DNA from: Kiloniella spongiae
Lineage (GTDB): Bacteria; Pseudomonadota; Alphaproteobacteria; Kiloniellales; Kiloniellaceae
DNA: 64,000 nucleotides
Direction of reading: 5' to 3'
Assembly: GCF_001026905.1 (NCBI RefSeq)
Contig: NZ_LAQL01000019.1
Coordinates: 1-64,000, forward strand
Of this stretch, positions 44,401-53,945 are shown in pieces. Positions within the stretch are counted from its first letter, which is position 1. Every line of letters begins with the position of its first letter. The notes beneath the pieces are model-generated. The model was not told the DNA's origin. It ran no database searches and saw nothing but the letters and a program-made list of their open reading frames with translations. The position numbers were made by a program, and so were the translations under genes.

Positions 44401-44493
44401 TCATCCTGACAGTCAAATCACACATACACAAAGAGACAGTGAGTTTAAACAGAGTGGTTAACATCTGTTAACACTCTGTCAATCAGGATGATT
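44399..44493. repeat. Nested inverted repeats (cruciform-like)
   Basis: Outer 11-bp perfect arms AATCATCCTGA (44399-44409) and TCAGGATGATT (44483-44493) enclose an inner hairpin at 44449-44479 with a 14-bp stem (ACAGAGTGGTTAACA against TGTTAACACTCTGT, one bulge) and a 2-nt loop. It overlaps the LysE stop and precedes the next gene. It may be a complex terminator, a regulatory RNA fold or a small mobile-element relic. Confidence 0.65.
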
Positions 44494-44513
44494 TATGCTG
44501 CTGCCAAAGGTAT

Positions 44514-45263
44514 TTGGACCAAAAGGAATTGGACCAAGGGGGAGTTCGGTATTTACAGGGCATGAATAAGTTCAAAACCACAAAGGCGGTCAATCGCCTC
44601 AGCATCTTACTTGCCATACTCGTACCGTTGGTTTTCATCGGCATTGTCATGTTGAAAAATCAGAAGGTTCCGGCTGGCTTTGAAATTATAAAACTTGGCG
44701 GCATCATGCTTGCCATTGCAATTGCTGTGTGGATTGCCGTTCGTATTACAGCCCTACTCGCGACCATTCTCGGCGACTGGCTCGATAGTATTCTCTCAAA
44801 GGCTCTGGGAAACAAAAAGACTGACAAAGATCAGGTTGCTCCTAACTCTCAAAACAGCCATATCATTGATGCTGAAATAGTCGATGAAGAAACATCCGAC
44901 GGCGTTTGGAAAAACGGGGATATGGCAACCAAAGCCGAACCCGATTGGGCAAAAGCAACATTGGACCCGCATGCTGCACTATCTTCTGATCAAGAAATAG
45001 ATCAAAAAATAAAACAAAAGCGCGTCCTTGCCCCACCATCAAAAACGACAAAAACCATCATGGTTGTCATTGCCTTTGCCGTTATTTTTGCCCTGATCAG
45101 AAACCTCTTTGATGATGAATGGTTGACCTTGCTTGCTCCTATCCCGGGATTGTGGGCCATTATCAGTCTATGGTGGATCTGGGATCCTAAAAAAGAAACT
45201 AAAAGCACCAAGGAAAACACTGAACAAAGCACAGGAAAGACAACATATAACCAATCGGATTAA
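44514..45263 (+). CDS. Hypothetical membrane protein
   Basis: Up to 249 residues. Two membrane helices near residues 28-47 and 61-85 are followed by a polar middle (about 90-180) rich in Asp/Lys, then two more helices (KTIMVVIAFAVIFALIRNL and LLAPIPGLWAIISLWWIW) and a Lys/Thr tail. I know no matching family. The start is unclear: TTG at 44514 has AAAGG close by, and ATG 44562 is also in frame and has AGGG next to it. The first codons contain a repeated TTGGACCAA. Function unknown. Confidence 0.7.
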   Translation: MDQKELDQGGVRYLQGMNKFKTTKAVNRLSILLAILVPLVFIGIVMLKNQKVPAGFEIIKLGGIMLAIAIAVWIAVRITALLATILGDWLDSILSKALGNKKTDKDQVAPNSQNSHIIDAEIVDEETSDGVWKNGDMATKAEPDWAKATLDPHAALSSDQEIDQKIKQKRVLAPPSKTTKTIMVVIAFAVIFALIRNLFDDEWLTLLAPIPGLWAIISLWWIWDPKKETKSTKENTEQSTGKTTYNQSD

Positions 45264-45487
45264 AGGCAATCTTCACAGATACCCTTCACAGACATCATCC
45301 TTGTATTGCACTATGTAGTATTCGCATAATTCTCTATACGGATAGAGCAGTTATGATCCAGATTAGGAAAACTAATCTTTAAATATAGTTTTTATCGGCT
45401 TGCCAGATTTAACAATCCGACTAAAGTCGCAAGAAGACTACAATCAAAAGCAAAATAATAAAACTTTCTCAGTAACAGGATCTTCCT

Positions 45488-46381
45488 ATGTTTCTCGTTG
45501 AAATTGCGGCGCTTTCTGCTGCAACCTGCTGGGCCGTTGGCAGCATCGTTTCGGTCATGCCGGTAGAGCGCCTTGGAACCATAGGATTTAACCGTGTTCG
45601 TATGATCATCGTCTTTGCCATGCTTGGCAGCTACGTCACGATTTTTGGCGGTTGGGAAACAATTCAGAAAGATCAAATTGCTGAAATAATGCTTTCAGGC
45701 TTTATTGGTATCCTGCTTGGAGACACGGCTCTTTTTGCAACAATGAATAGGTTGGGCCCCCGTCGCACAGCCATCCTCTTTTCCACAAATGCTCCCATGA
45801 GTACGCTTCTGGGGTGGATATTTCTGGATGAAGCTCTACCGCCAACAGCACTGCTAGGAACTATTCTGGTGATTTCGGGGGTTATTCTAGCCATTGTTTA
45901 TGGCAAACGCCGTGATCAACTCCATAAATGGGAAGCCATAAAAGGACCGTTGATTGTGGGCGTTGGCATTGGGTTGATTGCCGCTTTAGGGCAATCTGTA
46001 GGCTCCCTTATTGCTAAACCGGTAATGGCATCAGGCGCAGATCCCTTTGCCGTTTCCGCAATGCGTGTGGGAATCACAGCCCTTGGTCTCGTTATTTTGT
46101 GCTCTGCGCCGGTTCAAGCCTTCAAGTTAAAGACAAAGCTTGATAGCCAGATCATCGCCCATATCGTCATCTCAGGCTTTCTCGGTATGTTCGTGGGTAT
46201 GACACTGATTCTCTATGCCCTCGCAAAAGGCGACGTCGGTATTGTCGCAACCCTATCTGCAACAACACCTGTTATCATGCTTCCAATGATGTGGTTTAGA
46301 ACCAAAGAACGTCCGGCCATAGGGGCGTGGATCGGCGCGATTATCGTTGTTATCGGGACGGGGCTGATTTTTATGGGTTAG
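45488..46381 (+). CDS. EamA/DMT family transporter
   Basis: A 297-residue protein with ten membrane helices in two EamA repeats: VEIAALSAATCWAVGSIVSVMPVERLGTIGFNRVRMI starts the first and GVGIGLIAALGQSVGSLIAKPVMASGADPFAVSAMRVG starts the second. Each ends in an LG(T/I)xLVISGVI-like helix. Cargo unknown. AGGATC precedes the ATG. It is a different subfamily from the DMT gene at 30.5 kb. Confidence 0.88.
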   Translation: MFLVEIAALSAATCWAVGSIVSVMPVERLGTIGFNRVRMIIVFAMLGSYVTIFGGWETIQKDQIAEIMLSGFIGILLGDTALFATMNRLGPRRTAILFSTNAPMSTLLGWIFLDEALPPTALLGTILVISGVILAIVYGKRRDQLHKWEAIKGPLIVGVGIGLIAALGQSVGSLIAKPVMASGADPFAVSAMRVGITALGLVILCSAPVQAFKLKTKLDSQIIAHIVISGFLGMFVGMTLILYALAKGDVGIVATLSATTPVIMLPMMWFRTKERPAIGAWIGAIIVVIGTGLIFMG

Positions 46382-46512
46382 TCGAATCTTCAATCAAACT
46401 ATCTAAACTACTGATACAGCTTAGTAAAAAATATCAAATCTATTGGAAAAGATATTTTTAATCTTTTCATCATACTCTTGTATTCCTGACGTCATATGAA
46501 CCGGGAAGACAA

Positions 46513-48219
46513 ATGAAAATAAGTAAGAATGCAGGATTCCGTATTGGGCACAGATTGATCGCGTTGATTATCTTTGCGTCATTGGGCCTACTCATCGTTG
46601 GCGGTGTTTCACTTAGCAGCTTAAGAAGTGACCTGTTCAAACAAAAGCAAACCGAGTTGAAGCACATTATTGAATCCGCAATCAGTTTGTCTGACGGGTA
46701 TTATAAACGTGCCCAAGACGGTGAGATGTCCGAAGAAGAGGCACAGAAAGCAGCACTTACCGCTATTAATGGTATTCGTTATGGCGAAGGTGGTGATTAT
46801 CTTTGGGTTAACGACAGTAACTCTGTCATGATCATGCACCCGATAAAACCAGCATTGGAAGGTAAAGACCTCAGCAAACTGGAAGATAAAAATGGTAAGC
46901 TGATCTTCCCAGCTTTTGTCAAAGTCGTAAACTCCTCTGCTACTGGCGGCGGCTATGTTGACTATCTATGGCCCAAACCTGGATCAGAAAACCCTGTTGA
47001 AAAGCTTTCTTACGTCCAAAAATACAAAAACTGGGGCTGGATTATTGGTACCGGCGTTTATATGGATGATTTTGATGCAGCGTTGCTAGAGCGTACCCAA
47101 CTTCTCATCGGTATTATGCTTACCGTATTGATCATCACAATCATCATTTCCATCGCCGTCACCCGGAGTATTACTTCGCCCTTGAGCAGAATGACACAGG
47201 CAATGATGGATCTCGCCCACGGCAAAACCGATGCGGAAGTTCCTCAGCCAAAGTTCAATGATGAAATAAAAGACATGGCCGCAGCCATGGAAGTCTTCCA
47301 TGCCAACGCAATTGAGCGCCAACGAATGCAAGGAGAGCAAGAAGAGCAACAACGTCTGGCCAATGAAGAAAAACAGGCGATGCTTTCCGAACTTGCCAGT
47401 AACTTTGAACAATCTGTTGGTGCCTTGACACAACAAGTGGCAAATGGTGCGGTTCAATCTTGCGCTGGGGCACAGGAAATGGCCGCCATTGCCGGCGAAA
47501 CCAGCAGCGAAGCGAGCGCCATTGTTGAAGTCTGTCATGTGGCATCAAAAAGTGTGAACGCTGTCACGAACGCATCGCAGTTGCTAACCAACTCTATCGA
47601 AGAAATTGACACGCGAGTACGCGAGTCTTCTTCTGTTGCGACCGAGGCTGTTACCCAGATCAAGAAAACAAACGAAGAGGTCGAAGGCCTTTCAGAAGCG
47701 GCCCGTAAAATTGGTGACGTCGTTGGCTTGATTTCCGACATTGCTGAACAGACCAACTTGCTAGCCCTTAACGCAACGATTGAGGCTGCCCGTGCAGGTG
47801 AAGCAGGTAAAGGCTTTGCTGTTGTGGCGTCCGAAGTTAAATCCCTTGCCACACAAACAGCAAAAGCAACCGAGGAAATTTCCGAACAAATCACATCCAT
47901 GCAGTCCGCCACAGGTACTGCTGTCGGGGCGATTAAAGGCATTCAAGATATTATTACCCAAATCGACGAGATTTCTGGTACTATATCCGAAGCTGTGGAG
48001 CGCCAGAATCAAGCAACACAGGATATTGCACAGAACGTGCAAGAAGCATCATACAGTACAGGTCAGGTTACAGATACTGTAGACCGCGTACGTAGCACCG
48101 CCGAAAATGCAAATGCTGCGGCGCAAGCTGTTGAGGGTATGATTACTCAAATGACTGACAATGCAGACCAGTTAGGTAAAGAAGTGGAAGCCTTTTTAAG
48201 CAAGGTTAGGGTCGCTTGA
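46513..48219 (+). CDS. Methyl-accepting chemotaxis protein with single-Cache sensor
   Basis: A 568-residue chemoreceptor. Membrane helix 1 (residues 12-30) leads to a periplasmic sCache_2 domain (about 40-190) with GIRYGEGGDYLWVNDSNSVMIMHPIKPALEGKDLS and YKNWGWIIGTGVYMDDFDA. Helix 2 (about 195-215) is followed by a HAMP domain (SITSPLSRMTQAMMDLAHGKTDAEVP) and the signalling domain with hairpin tip [44 protein letters not shown]. sCache_2 receptors often bind small carboxylates; the ligand here is unknown. No C-terminal CheR/CheB tether peptide is seen. A strong terminator follows. Confidence 0.93.
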   Translation: MKISKNAGFRIGHRLIALIIFASLGLLIVGGVSLSSLRSDLFKQKQTELKHIIESAISLSDGYYKRAQDGEMSEEEAQKAALTAINGIRYGEGGDYLWVNDSNSVMIMHPIKPALEGKDLSKLEDKNGKLIFPAFVKVVNSSATGGGYVDYLWPKPGSENPVEKLSYVQKYKNWGWIIGTGVYMDDFDAALLERTQLLIGIMLTVLIITIIISIAVTRSITSPLSRMTQAMMDLAHGKTDAEVPQPKFNDEIKDMAAAMEVFHANAIERQRMQGEQEEQQRLANEEKQAMLSELASNFEQSVGALTQQVANGAVQSCAGAQEMAAIAGETSSEASAIVEVCHVASKSVNAVTNASQLLTNSIEEIDTRVRESSSVATEAVTQIKKTNEEVEGLSEAARKIGDVVGLISDIAEQTNLLALNATIEAARAGEAGKGFAVVASEVKSLATQTAKATEEISEQITSMQSATGTAVGAIKGIQDIITQIDEISGTISEAVERQNQATQDIAQNVQEASYSTGQVTDTVDRVRSTAENANAAAQAVEGMITQMTDNADQLGKEVEAFLSKVRVA

Positions 48220-48248
48220 TCTCCATCCCCTAACTTTTGTTTGATGAG

Positions 48249-48286
48249 CAGGCCCCGGTAAATCCCCCCATCGGGGCCTGTTCTTT
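48249..48286 (+). terminator. Rho-independent terminator of the Cache chemoreceptor gene
   Basis: Perfect 9-bp GC stem CAGGCCCCG (48249-48257) / CGGGGCCTG (48272-48280), loop 14 nt, followed by TTCTTT, 30 bp after the stop. Confidence 0.9.
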
Positions 48287-48361
48287 ATCCAAAGTCCAAA
48301 AAATTAAGCGTCCGATTTTGACCCAGAACACGGGTGGCTCAATCAACGGCACCAGAACGTA

Positions 48362-48604
48362 TCAACGCCCGATCGATCTATTTGCAGACATATGAGCGAC
48401 AAAATCCTGCCCCCCGAGCAGCCCGACAAGATGCGGCACCATCAGAACAATAATGATTAAAGCCAGGAACTGAACCGCCGTTGGTGACACCCAACGTATT
48501 GTCCCCGGAACTCTTGGCCGCTTGGCCCACCACCCCGCGAGCAAAATCACCACTAGGCCCGAAAACATTATAGCAAGGGTAATCGTTAAATCAGGTCCGG
48601 GCAT
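48362..48604 (-). CDS. Small hypothetical membrane protein
   Basis: An 80-residue protein with two membrane helices (LTITLAIMFSGLVVILLAGWW and AVQFLALIIIVLMVPHLVGLLGG) separated by a basic loop (AKRPRVPGTIRWVSP). AAGAAGAGAAA precedes the ATG. I do not know a function; the clean topology and ribosome site support a real gene. It is separated from its neighbours by terminators on both sides. Confidence 0.65.
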   Translation of the reverse strand: MPGPDLTITLAIMFSGLVVILLAGWWAKRPRVPGTIRWVSPTAVQFLALIIIVLMVPHLVGLLGGQDFVAHMSANRSIGR

Positions 48605-48721
48605 TTTCTCTTCTTGGGGCGCGTTTTTATAAGTTCTTTCGATCTATTCTTTCCCCGACGGTTTTACAAGGGGTTCGACGGTTTTAAAACCACAAATAAC
48701 TCACGACTTATCGAAAAGAGT

Positions 48722-48755
48722 GTAAAAATAAAGCGGCCTGAAAACAGACCGCTTT
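48722..48755 (-). terminator. Terminator of the DUF2336 gene
   Basis: On the minus strand AAAGCGG-t-CTG-TTTT-CAG-g-CCGCTTT forms a 10-bp stem with one mismatch, followed by ATTTTTAC, 31 bp past the stop. Confidence 0.8.
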
Positions 48756-48785
48756 ACCATCAATCAAAATCAATCGCGAAATGAA

Positions 48786-49895
48786 TCAGGCAGAATAGCC
48801 TTGAAGTTTATTGATCAAATATTCAATTTCATTGGGACTAAGTTCCTCATCAGGAACTTCGAATACAGTCAAAACCCGCTCCAGCAATCGGCTGGCAAAA
48901 ACTTCACGATCATTCCCCTCGCCGCTGTAATCCATTTCCCGGTACACCTTGATCGCCTCTTTTACAAATGGGAAATAAGCCATCAGCATTCCCGCTTTGT
49001 TATAAAGAGATTTCAAGCCAAGTTGTCCTTCATCATGGATAAGTGCTTGGGCGTTATTCAACTTAATACCAGCCAGTTCAGCCATGGCTGTCTCAAAGAA
49101 CATCATATCACCCGAACACAAAGCTCTTAAAACCAGTGAGGGCGTTAATTTTCCGCCTTTGTGTAGTTGTTTTACAAGCTTCACCAATTCATCCTGACTA
49201 TTCCCCTCTTTTAATAGAGAAACAGTCGCTCGCTCACGGACTTGTAGAATAAGATTAGAAGCCTGATCATAATCAAGTTCATGTTTACTAACGATATAAT
49301 GCCGCAAGCGATCTGACAGCGAATTCATTAAACGTTCAGATACAGATGCCGGTAAAGAAGGACGCCTGGAAAGAGAGCCAGTAACGATCTCACTTTCTTT
49401 ATATTCGGTCATCACACGGCCATAGCCCTGCTCCGTAATAATAGCTCCTTCGTTTGCCACCAATTTCGCGACGGCATTTTCATTACCAGTATCAATGACA
49501 GCATCGGATACAGCTTCAGATACATTAGAACGCAGCGCAATTGCTTCCTGTTTCGCAGCACTTTCCGACTTTAGAAGGTTTATGAGATCTTCATCCGTAA
49601 AGACATCAGAAAACTTCAACACAGGCAGAGAAACAGATTCAACATCTGCAGCCATTGCCAAAGCAACATCTTTCGGAAGATCATCAGCAACTTTTAATGA
49701 ATTTGCCAAGGCTTCCCTGACAACAATCTCAGCATCCTTGACTAAAGCACGGAAAATATCTTCCGCTACCGCTTTTTCTTCGTCGGTAAACTCTTTAGCT
49801 TCAAAATGCGAAGCAACTTTGATTGTGGTCTCTGCCCTCACCTCTGGTGAAGAATTTGCCAATAATTTTGCTACATCTTGTTGCGTAAGACTCAT
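48786..49895 (-). CDS. DUF2336 domain protein
   Basis: About 369 residues, mostly helical HEAT-like repeats. The start SLTQQDVAKLLANSSPEVRAETTIKVASHF and FRALVKDAEIVVREALANSLKVADDLPKDVALAMAADVESVSLPVLKFSDVFTDEDLINLL are characteristic of DUF2336, a family widespread in alphaproteobacteria with no settled function. ATG 49895 is chosen because GGAGAACC lies just before it; the longer reading upstream has no ribosome site. It is monocistronic with its own terminator. Confidence 0.9.
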   Translation of the reverse strand: MSLTQQDVAKLLANSSPEVRAETTIKVASHFEAKEFTDEEKAVAEDIFRALVKDAEIVVREALANSLKVADDLPKDVALAMAADVESVSLPVLKFSDVFTDEDLINLLKSESAAKQEAIALRSNVSEAVSDAVIDTGNENAVAKLVANEGAIITEQGYGRVMTEYKESEIVTGSLSRRPSLPASVSERLMNSLSDRLRHYIVSKHELDYDQASNLILQVRERATVSLLKEGNSQDELVKLVKQLHKGGKLTPSLVLRALCSGDMMFFETAMAELAGIKLNNAQALIHDEGQLGLKSLYNKAGMLMAYFPFVKEAIKVYREMDYSGEGNDREVFASRLLERVLTVFEVPDEELSPNEIEYLINKLQGYSA

Positions 49896-50153
49896 GGTTC
49901 TCCAGCTTCTTTCAAACCCGTTGGACACAAATCCGGCATGGATTGGTGACATTTCCTGAGAACATTATGGGTATAGCCAGTTAATTCATGCTTAATAAAA
50001 AAATAAAACATGTCGGATTTTTTAATTATATTTCATCAAGTTGAAAACACAAAATCCACAATAAATAAATAAATATCAATAAGATAACTAAATAACGAGA
50101 TATATTGACCTTTCGCGCGTTAAAAATATTTTTAACCACATAAATAATAACTT

Positions 50154-51008
50154 CTAAAAAACAGACGGAAGTGCCCCGTTCCAATCCGGTAATCCATAGG
50201 CTTTCATTATCTCTGGCACACGACCAGTTTGCACCAAGCTCTTCATTCTCTGATCAAAATATTCCATTGCCTCCAGGACAAAGGCTCTTTTAGTCAAATC
50301 AGGCGTAAAAGCCATATAGACATTTGCCTTCGACACACAGCCTGCTGATGTAATTTTATCTGCATAACCTTCGATTTTAAGCGCATAAATTGTTGAATTA
50401 TAAGTAAAAAGGAAGCTGTTCAAACGCCCCTTATCAATCATACGAAAGCTTAGCGGTAGGTAACGGGGGCCATAAGTCAGAAAATGAAATCCCTCTCTAT
50501 TTTCTGCAATATAATCATTTAAACCTTCGATAGATGTATCGTGTGCAATACCGATCCTCTGTCCTTTTAAGGATGCTTCGCCCTGATAAGTCCATGTAGA
50601 TCCTCGTGCGGCAAAGAAACACATTTTCTGAGCACCTACTTCTTCTTTTGGATATAGAAGGTCTGGCGCTTCGGCACGTGCAGGGGATAACAAAGCATGT
50701 ACTTCACCTGTGCGCGCCATATGAATTGATCGCGACCAAGGGTAGGTCACCACATCCAACTCGTAAGGGCTATCTGCAAAGATCTCCTTCACAGTGTCCA
50801 TAATATAGCCTTCCTGCTTTACTTTTGGACAAAGCTGAGGACACCAGTCAATCGAGGCAACCACCAGTTTTTTCTTTTGGGTTTTTATTGAATTTTGAGC
50901 GTGGACTGGATGAATTCCTCCTGCTCCAATGAATCCCCCGACAAAGATCTGTGCCCCAGCAAAAAACAGAAAGAGAAATATGCGCTTTAAAAGCCATGAA
51001 GCCGACAT
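50154..51008 (-). CDS. Periplasmic solute-binding (SBP_bac_3-type) protein
   Basis: A 284-residue secreted protein. The signal peptide ends at about residue 37 (IHPVHA/QNS). The mature part is a two-lobed binding fold: KLVVASIDWCPQLCPKVKQEGYIMDTVKEIFAD, YPWSRSIHMARTGEVHALLSP and GQRIGIAHDTSIEGLNDYI. It carries Cys pairs (WCPQLCP and others) that could form disulfides. No permease or ATPase gene is near, so it may be an orphan binding protein or a sensor partner. Ligand unknown. Confidence 0.82.
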   Translation of the reverse strand: MSASWLLKRIFLFLFFAGAQIFVGGFIGAGGIHPVHAQNSIKTQKKKLVVASIDWCPQLCPKVKQEGYIMDTVKEIFADSPYELDVVTYPWSRSIHMARTGEVHALLSPARAEAPDLLYPKEEVGAQKMCFFAARGSTWTYQGEASLKGQRIGIAHDTSIEGLNDYIAENREGFHFLTYGPRYLPLSFRMIDKGRLNSFLFTYNSTIYALKIEGYADKITSAGCVSKANVYMAFTPDLTKRAFVLEAMEYFDQRMKSLVQTGRVPEIMKAYGLPDWNGALPSVF

Positions 51009-51152
51009 CAGTTAATGCACCTCTGCAAAAAGCTAAATACATTTCGGCAACAAAATAATAAGAAGAACAGCCATCCCATCATTATCGAACAATAACAGAT
51101 AAAAATAATTTTAGGAAATTACTTCAAAATACTCAGGAGAGATTTGTAACAA

Positions 51153-51797
51153 TTATTCCGTCATAAAAACGTCGTAACGGGTCGACTTCCCCATCAATTG
51201 ATGGGATGGTTTTCTGATATTGGGCAAAGGGTCGCCCTTAGCTGGCCACTTCAGAACAACGCGTTTCTTCGCCATTTCCAAGGCAACTTTCATCAAACCT
51301 TCAGCATCAGGGTCTGCGCCGACATAACTTCGCAGAACGCGCATCTCTTTTTTTACCAATGCTTTGGTTTTTCGCGGCGGGTGCATCGGATCCACCACAA
51401 TCACATCAGCCGACAGGCCGGAAAGAAGTTCTTTCGCATCCCCAAAAAGAAGCGTCATTCTAGAGATTATTTCAGCAATCTGCTCATCAGCAACACGCGC
51501 CCGATCCAGTCCCTCTTCCAACATTGCGTGTACCTCGGCTGAGCGTTCGATTAACGTAACTTGTGCCCCCAAAGATGCTAGAAGAAAAGCATCCCGGCCA
51601 AAGCCCGCGGTTGCATCGATGACTGTCGGCGTCCGCCCTTTTGTAAACCCGGCGGCTTTGGGCAATGCCTGCCCTCTGCCGCCGCCAAATTTCAAACGAT
51701 GCCCGACTGCCCCCCCCGCAAAATCGCAAAACAAACGATCTTGAGCGAACTCATCGTCATCAGTTTCAGTTGAGGTATCTTTAACCCGACGTTTCAT
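51153..51797 (-). CDS. rsmJ: 16S rRNA (guanine1516-N2)-methyltransferase
   Basis: A 214-residue methyltransferase of the DUF548 family. It has KFGGGRGQALPKAAGF, the SAM site TVIDATAGFGRDAFLLASLGAQVTLIERS, the catalytic VVDPMHPPRKTKALVKKEMRVLRSYVG, and VVLKWPAKGDPL near the end. RsmJ adds a methyl to N2 of G1516 of 16S rRNA. It is shorter than the E. coli protein (about 250) because the N-terminal segment is reduced. Monocistronic. Confidence 0.92.
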   Translation of the reverse strand: MKRRVKDTSTETDDDEFAQDRLFCDFAGGAVGHRLKFGGGRGQALPKAAGFTKGRTPTVIDATAGFGRDAFLLASLGAQVTLIERSAEVHAMLEEGLDRARVADEQIAEIISRMTLLFGDAKELLSGLSADVIVVDPMHPPRKTKALVKKEMRVLRSYVGADPDAEGLMKVALEMAKKRVVLKWPAKGDPLPNIRKPSHQLMGKSTRYDVFMTE

Positions 51798-52056
51798 TTA
51801 TGACCTTCTGGAACTTGCCCAGTTAACCTGAAGCCAGCTCGGTATAAAAGCTTATCAAAGATACTTTCTCTAAACGATCATGCCAAAAGGGTAAAGCCAT
51901 AACAGAAGATCACGTCAGCACCAAAGACATGGAAATTATCACGCGTACCAAATAACAGACCTTATGCTATAGCACTTCCTCTCAAGGAAAATTGTATCAA
52001 TTTGATACCACATAAACCTAAAATTCAATCCAAAGTGCTGTATTGTAAAATTGAGG

Positions 52057-52560
52057 TTACTGTGCTGCGCCCTTAGCAATAGCTTCAAAAATACCATCAA
52101 GTTCTTTTGCCATAACATCAAGGTCATCAGAGTTATAAGGCGCAAAAACAGCTGTTGGTTTACGGTAGGTCAAAACAGACGTGCCATCGCTACTTTCTGT
52201 CAGATAAAATCGGATCGGCGCTTCAATTCCTGCTGGGACGGATGCAGCCAGCATGCGGCGGGCAAAATCGTTACGATAAACACCGACAACCAAATTCCCC
52301 GGAATGGTAATCCCTGCTTTGGCTGCACCACCGGAAGCACTCGCACGGGTCACAAGTCCCATCTTATTCGTTTTGATCGAGGTCTTCAGATCATCGGCAA
52401 GGGCTTTGAAAGATTTTTCTGTTTTTATAACCACCATCCCTTCATAGGGATATCCCTGATCCGCTTGCGCCAAGGACACAACACTTCCAAACAAAACCAT
52501 CGTTAAAAGAGGTAATGATTTCAAAATAAATCCGATTAATCCGTAACGACGTCTGATCAT
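52057..52560 (-). CDS. DUF302 domain secreted protein
   Basis: A 167-residue protein with a signal peptide to about residue 33 (SLAQA/DQGY). The DUF302 domain has EGMVVIKTEKSFKALADDLKTSIKTNKMGLVTRASAS, AGITIPGNLVVGVYRNDFARRMLAASVPAGIEAPIRFYLTE and the closing DDLDVMAKELDGIFEAI. DUF302 proteins are small, often exported, and have no fixed function. No neighbour suggests a role. Confidence 0.88.
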   Translation of the reverse strand: MIRRRYGLIGFILKSLPLLTMVLFGSVVSLAQADQGYPYEGMVVIKTEKSFKALADDLKTSIKTNKMGLVTRASASGGAAKAGITIPGNLVVGVYRNDFARRMLAASVPAGIEAPIRFYLTESSDGTSVLTYRKPTAVFAPYNSDDLDVMAKELDGIFEAIAKGAAQ

Positions 52561-52955
52561 TTGACTACTCCTGCCCTCAAAGCTGAAAATTAGGAAAACT
52601 GATAAAAGAACCTGAAAAAATTTGACCCCTTCAGGTAGGAAGCAAATGTTGTTCTCACAAAATATTTGTTTTCAACAACTGCTTACTTGATAGCACCATA
52701 AGCCTCAGAGCATTACAACAGGCCTCACCACTTCGTGATCGTCTCATCGTTGGCAAACGACATAACGTCGACACTAACGGTTTGCTCTGCCAAATTGGCT
52801 GTTTCTCTATGACATTACGTAAAAGTTCATGTTGCAGAATCATTGCAAGTCCAGCGCAAGTTCTGCATAAACGTCAGTGTCATTTATAAGGCAAAGACAA
52901 CAGCCTTCCAGCCAACCCCAAAACAAGACCAGATAAACAAGGGATCATAGAGACC
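52561..52955. other. Intergenic region, nothing seen
   Basis: About 395 bp between the divergent DUF302 and apt genes. Open frames here have no domain features or ribosome sites. I see no strong hairpin; it presumably contains the two promoters. Confidence 0.45.
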
Positions 52956-53480
52956 ATGAGCATCAACTTGAAAGATCACATCCGGGAAGTTCCTGATTAT
53001 CCCAAACCCGGTATTCTTTTCTATGACATCTCTACCCTTCTGGCGCATGCAGAAGCTTGGCACGAAACCATAGAGCGACTGGCTGTTGTGATTGAAAAGG
53101 AAAAGCCAGATGTTCTCGCAGGTATTGAATCTCGTGGGTTCCTTCTCGCAGCTCCTCTGGCGATGCGGTTGGGCATGGGCTTTATGATGATCCGTAAAAA
53201 AGGCAAGCTACCGGGGAAAACCATACCCTTTACCTATGATCTGGAATACGGCACTGATACCATCGAAATTCAGGAAGATGCCATCAAACCCGGCCAGCGT
53301 GTGGTCATGCTTGATGATCTACTGGCTACTGGCGGTACAATGGAAGCCGCAGTCGCCTTAATGCAACAGGCTGGTGCCGATGTGCGAAGAATTGCCTGTA
53401 TTATCGAATTGAACTTCCTCAAAGGCCGGGAAAAACTCGGTGGCCTGCCTGTCACCTCCCTTATTCAGTACGACGACTAA
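52956..53480 (+). CDS. apt: Adenine phosphoribosyltransferase
   Basis: A 174-residue type I phosphoribosyltransferase that salvages adenine to AMP with PRPP. It begins [29 protein letters not shown], has the adenine-site segment [35 protein letters not shown] and the PRPP loop [21 protein letters not shown]. Length and motif order match bacterial Apt. It is followed directly by a decayed MOSC gene on the other strand. Confidence 0.95.
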   Translation: MSINLKDHIREVPDYPKPGILFYDISTLLAHAEAWHETIERLAVVIEKEKPDVLAGIESRGFLLAAPLAMRLGMGFMMIRKKGKLPGKTIPFTYDLEYGTDTIEIQEDAIKPGQRVVMLDDLLATGGTMEAAVALMQQAGADVRRIACIIELNFLKGREKLGGLPVTSLIQYDD

Positions 53481-53496
53481 ATACGCAGGGAAAGCC

Positions 53497-53945
53497 TCAA
53501 ACTTTTTCCAATGGCCTATACGACAGTGGGGATAGTTCAATAATAATTCTGCCCCCGACTTGAATGATACCTCCTTCTAGGACCATCGCCATTACACCAG
53601 CCTTGGCACAAGATTATTGTTTTCATCACATCCCTAAAGCCTTGGTCAAAGCCTGCTGATAGCCATTGAGCTGCTTGCAGGGTTTTCGAAGCCCTGTTAT
53701 CCAGATCACGGCTCTGATACCTAAAAGCAAAATCATTCTTACAGGAAGCCCAAACAAATCTAGGCCTTGGGTTGTAATATTCTTTCCCATAGTAGCAGGG
53801 CCGACCTTAAAACCAACCGCAAGTAAATCTAGGTGGAGTTCAGAATGGATCAAACCTACTTACTGCAAGGTTGGCGAGTTGGCTCTCTTCCCACACGAGG
53901 AACCTTGCTTCACCGTAACAGCTACATTGGGCATCAATTGCACAC
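53497..53945 (-). pseudogene. MOSC domain protein pseudogene
   Basis: The minus strand retains a MOSC protein broken by nonsense codons in one frame. It reads AVTVKQGSS...SPTLQ, TAA, VGLIHSELHLDLLAVGFKVG, PATMGKNITTQGLDLFGLPV, VIWITGLRKPCKQLNGYQQ and ALTKALGM, then TGA, TGA and TAA, and resumes with CAKAGVMAMVLEGG to RPLEKV and a TGA at 53497-53499. The GENxTTxGLDLxGLP, TGLRxPCxQL and KAGVMAxVLxGG blocks are typical of short MOSC proteins. Upstream the signal fades and probably includes a frameshift near 53930. At least four internal stops mean it is dead. Confidence 0.8.

Noticed and set aside
47086-48042. Long frames antisense to the Cache chemoreceptor
   Set aside because: Shadows of the repetitive MCP signalling domain; Cys/Gly/His-rich and without family matches.
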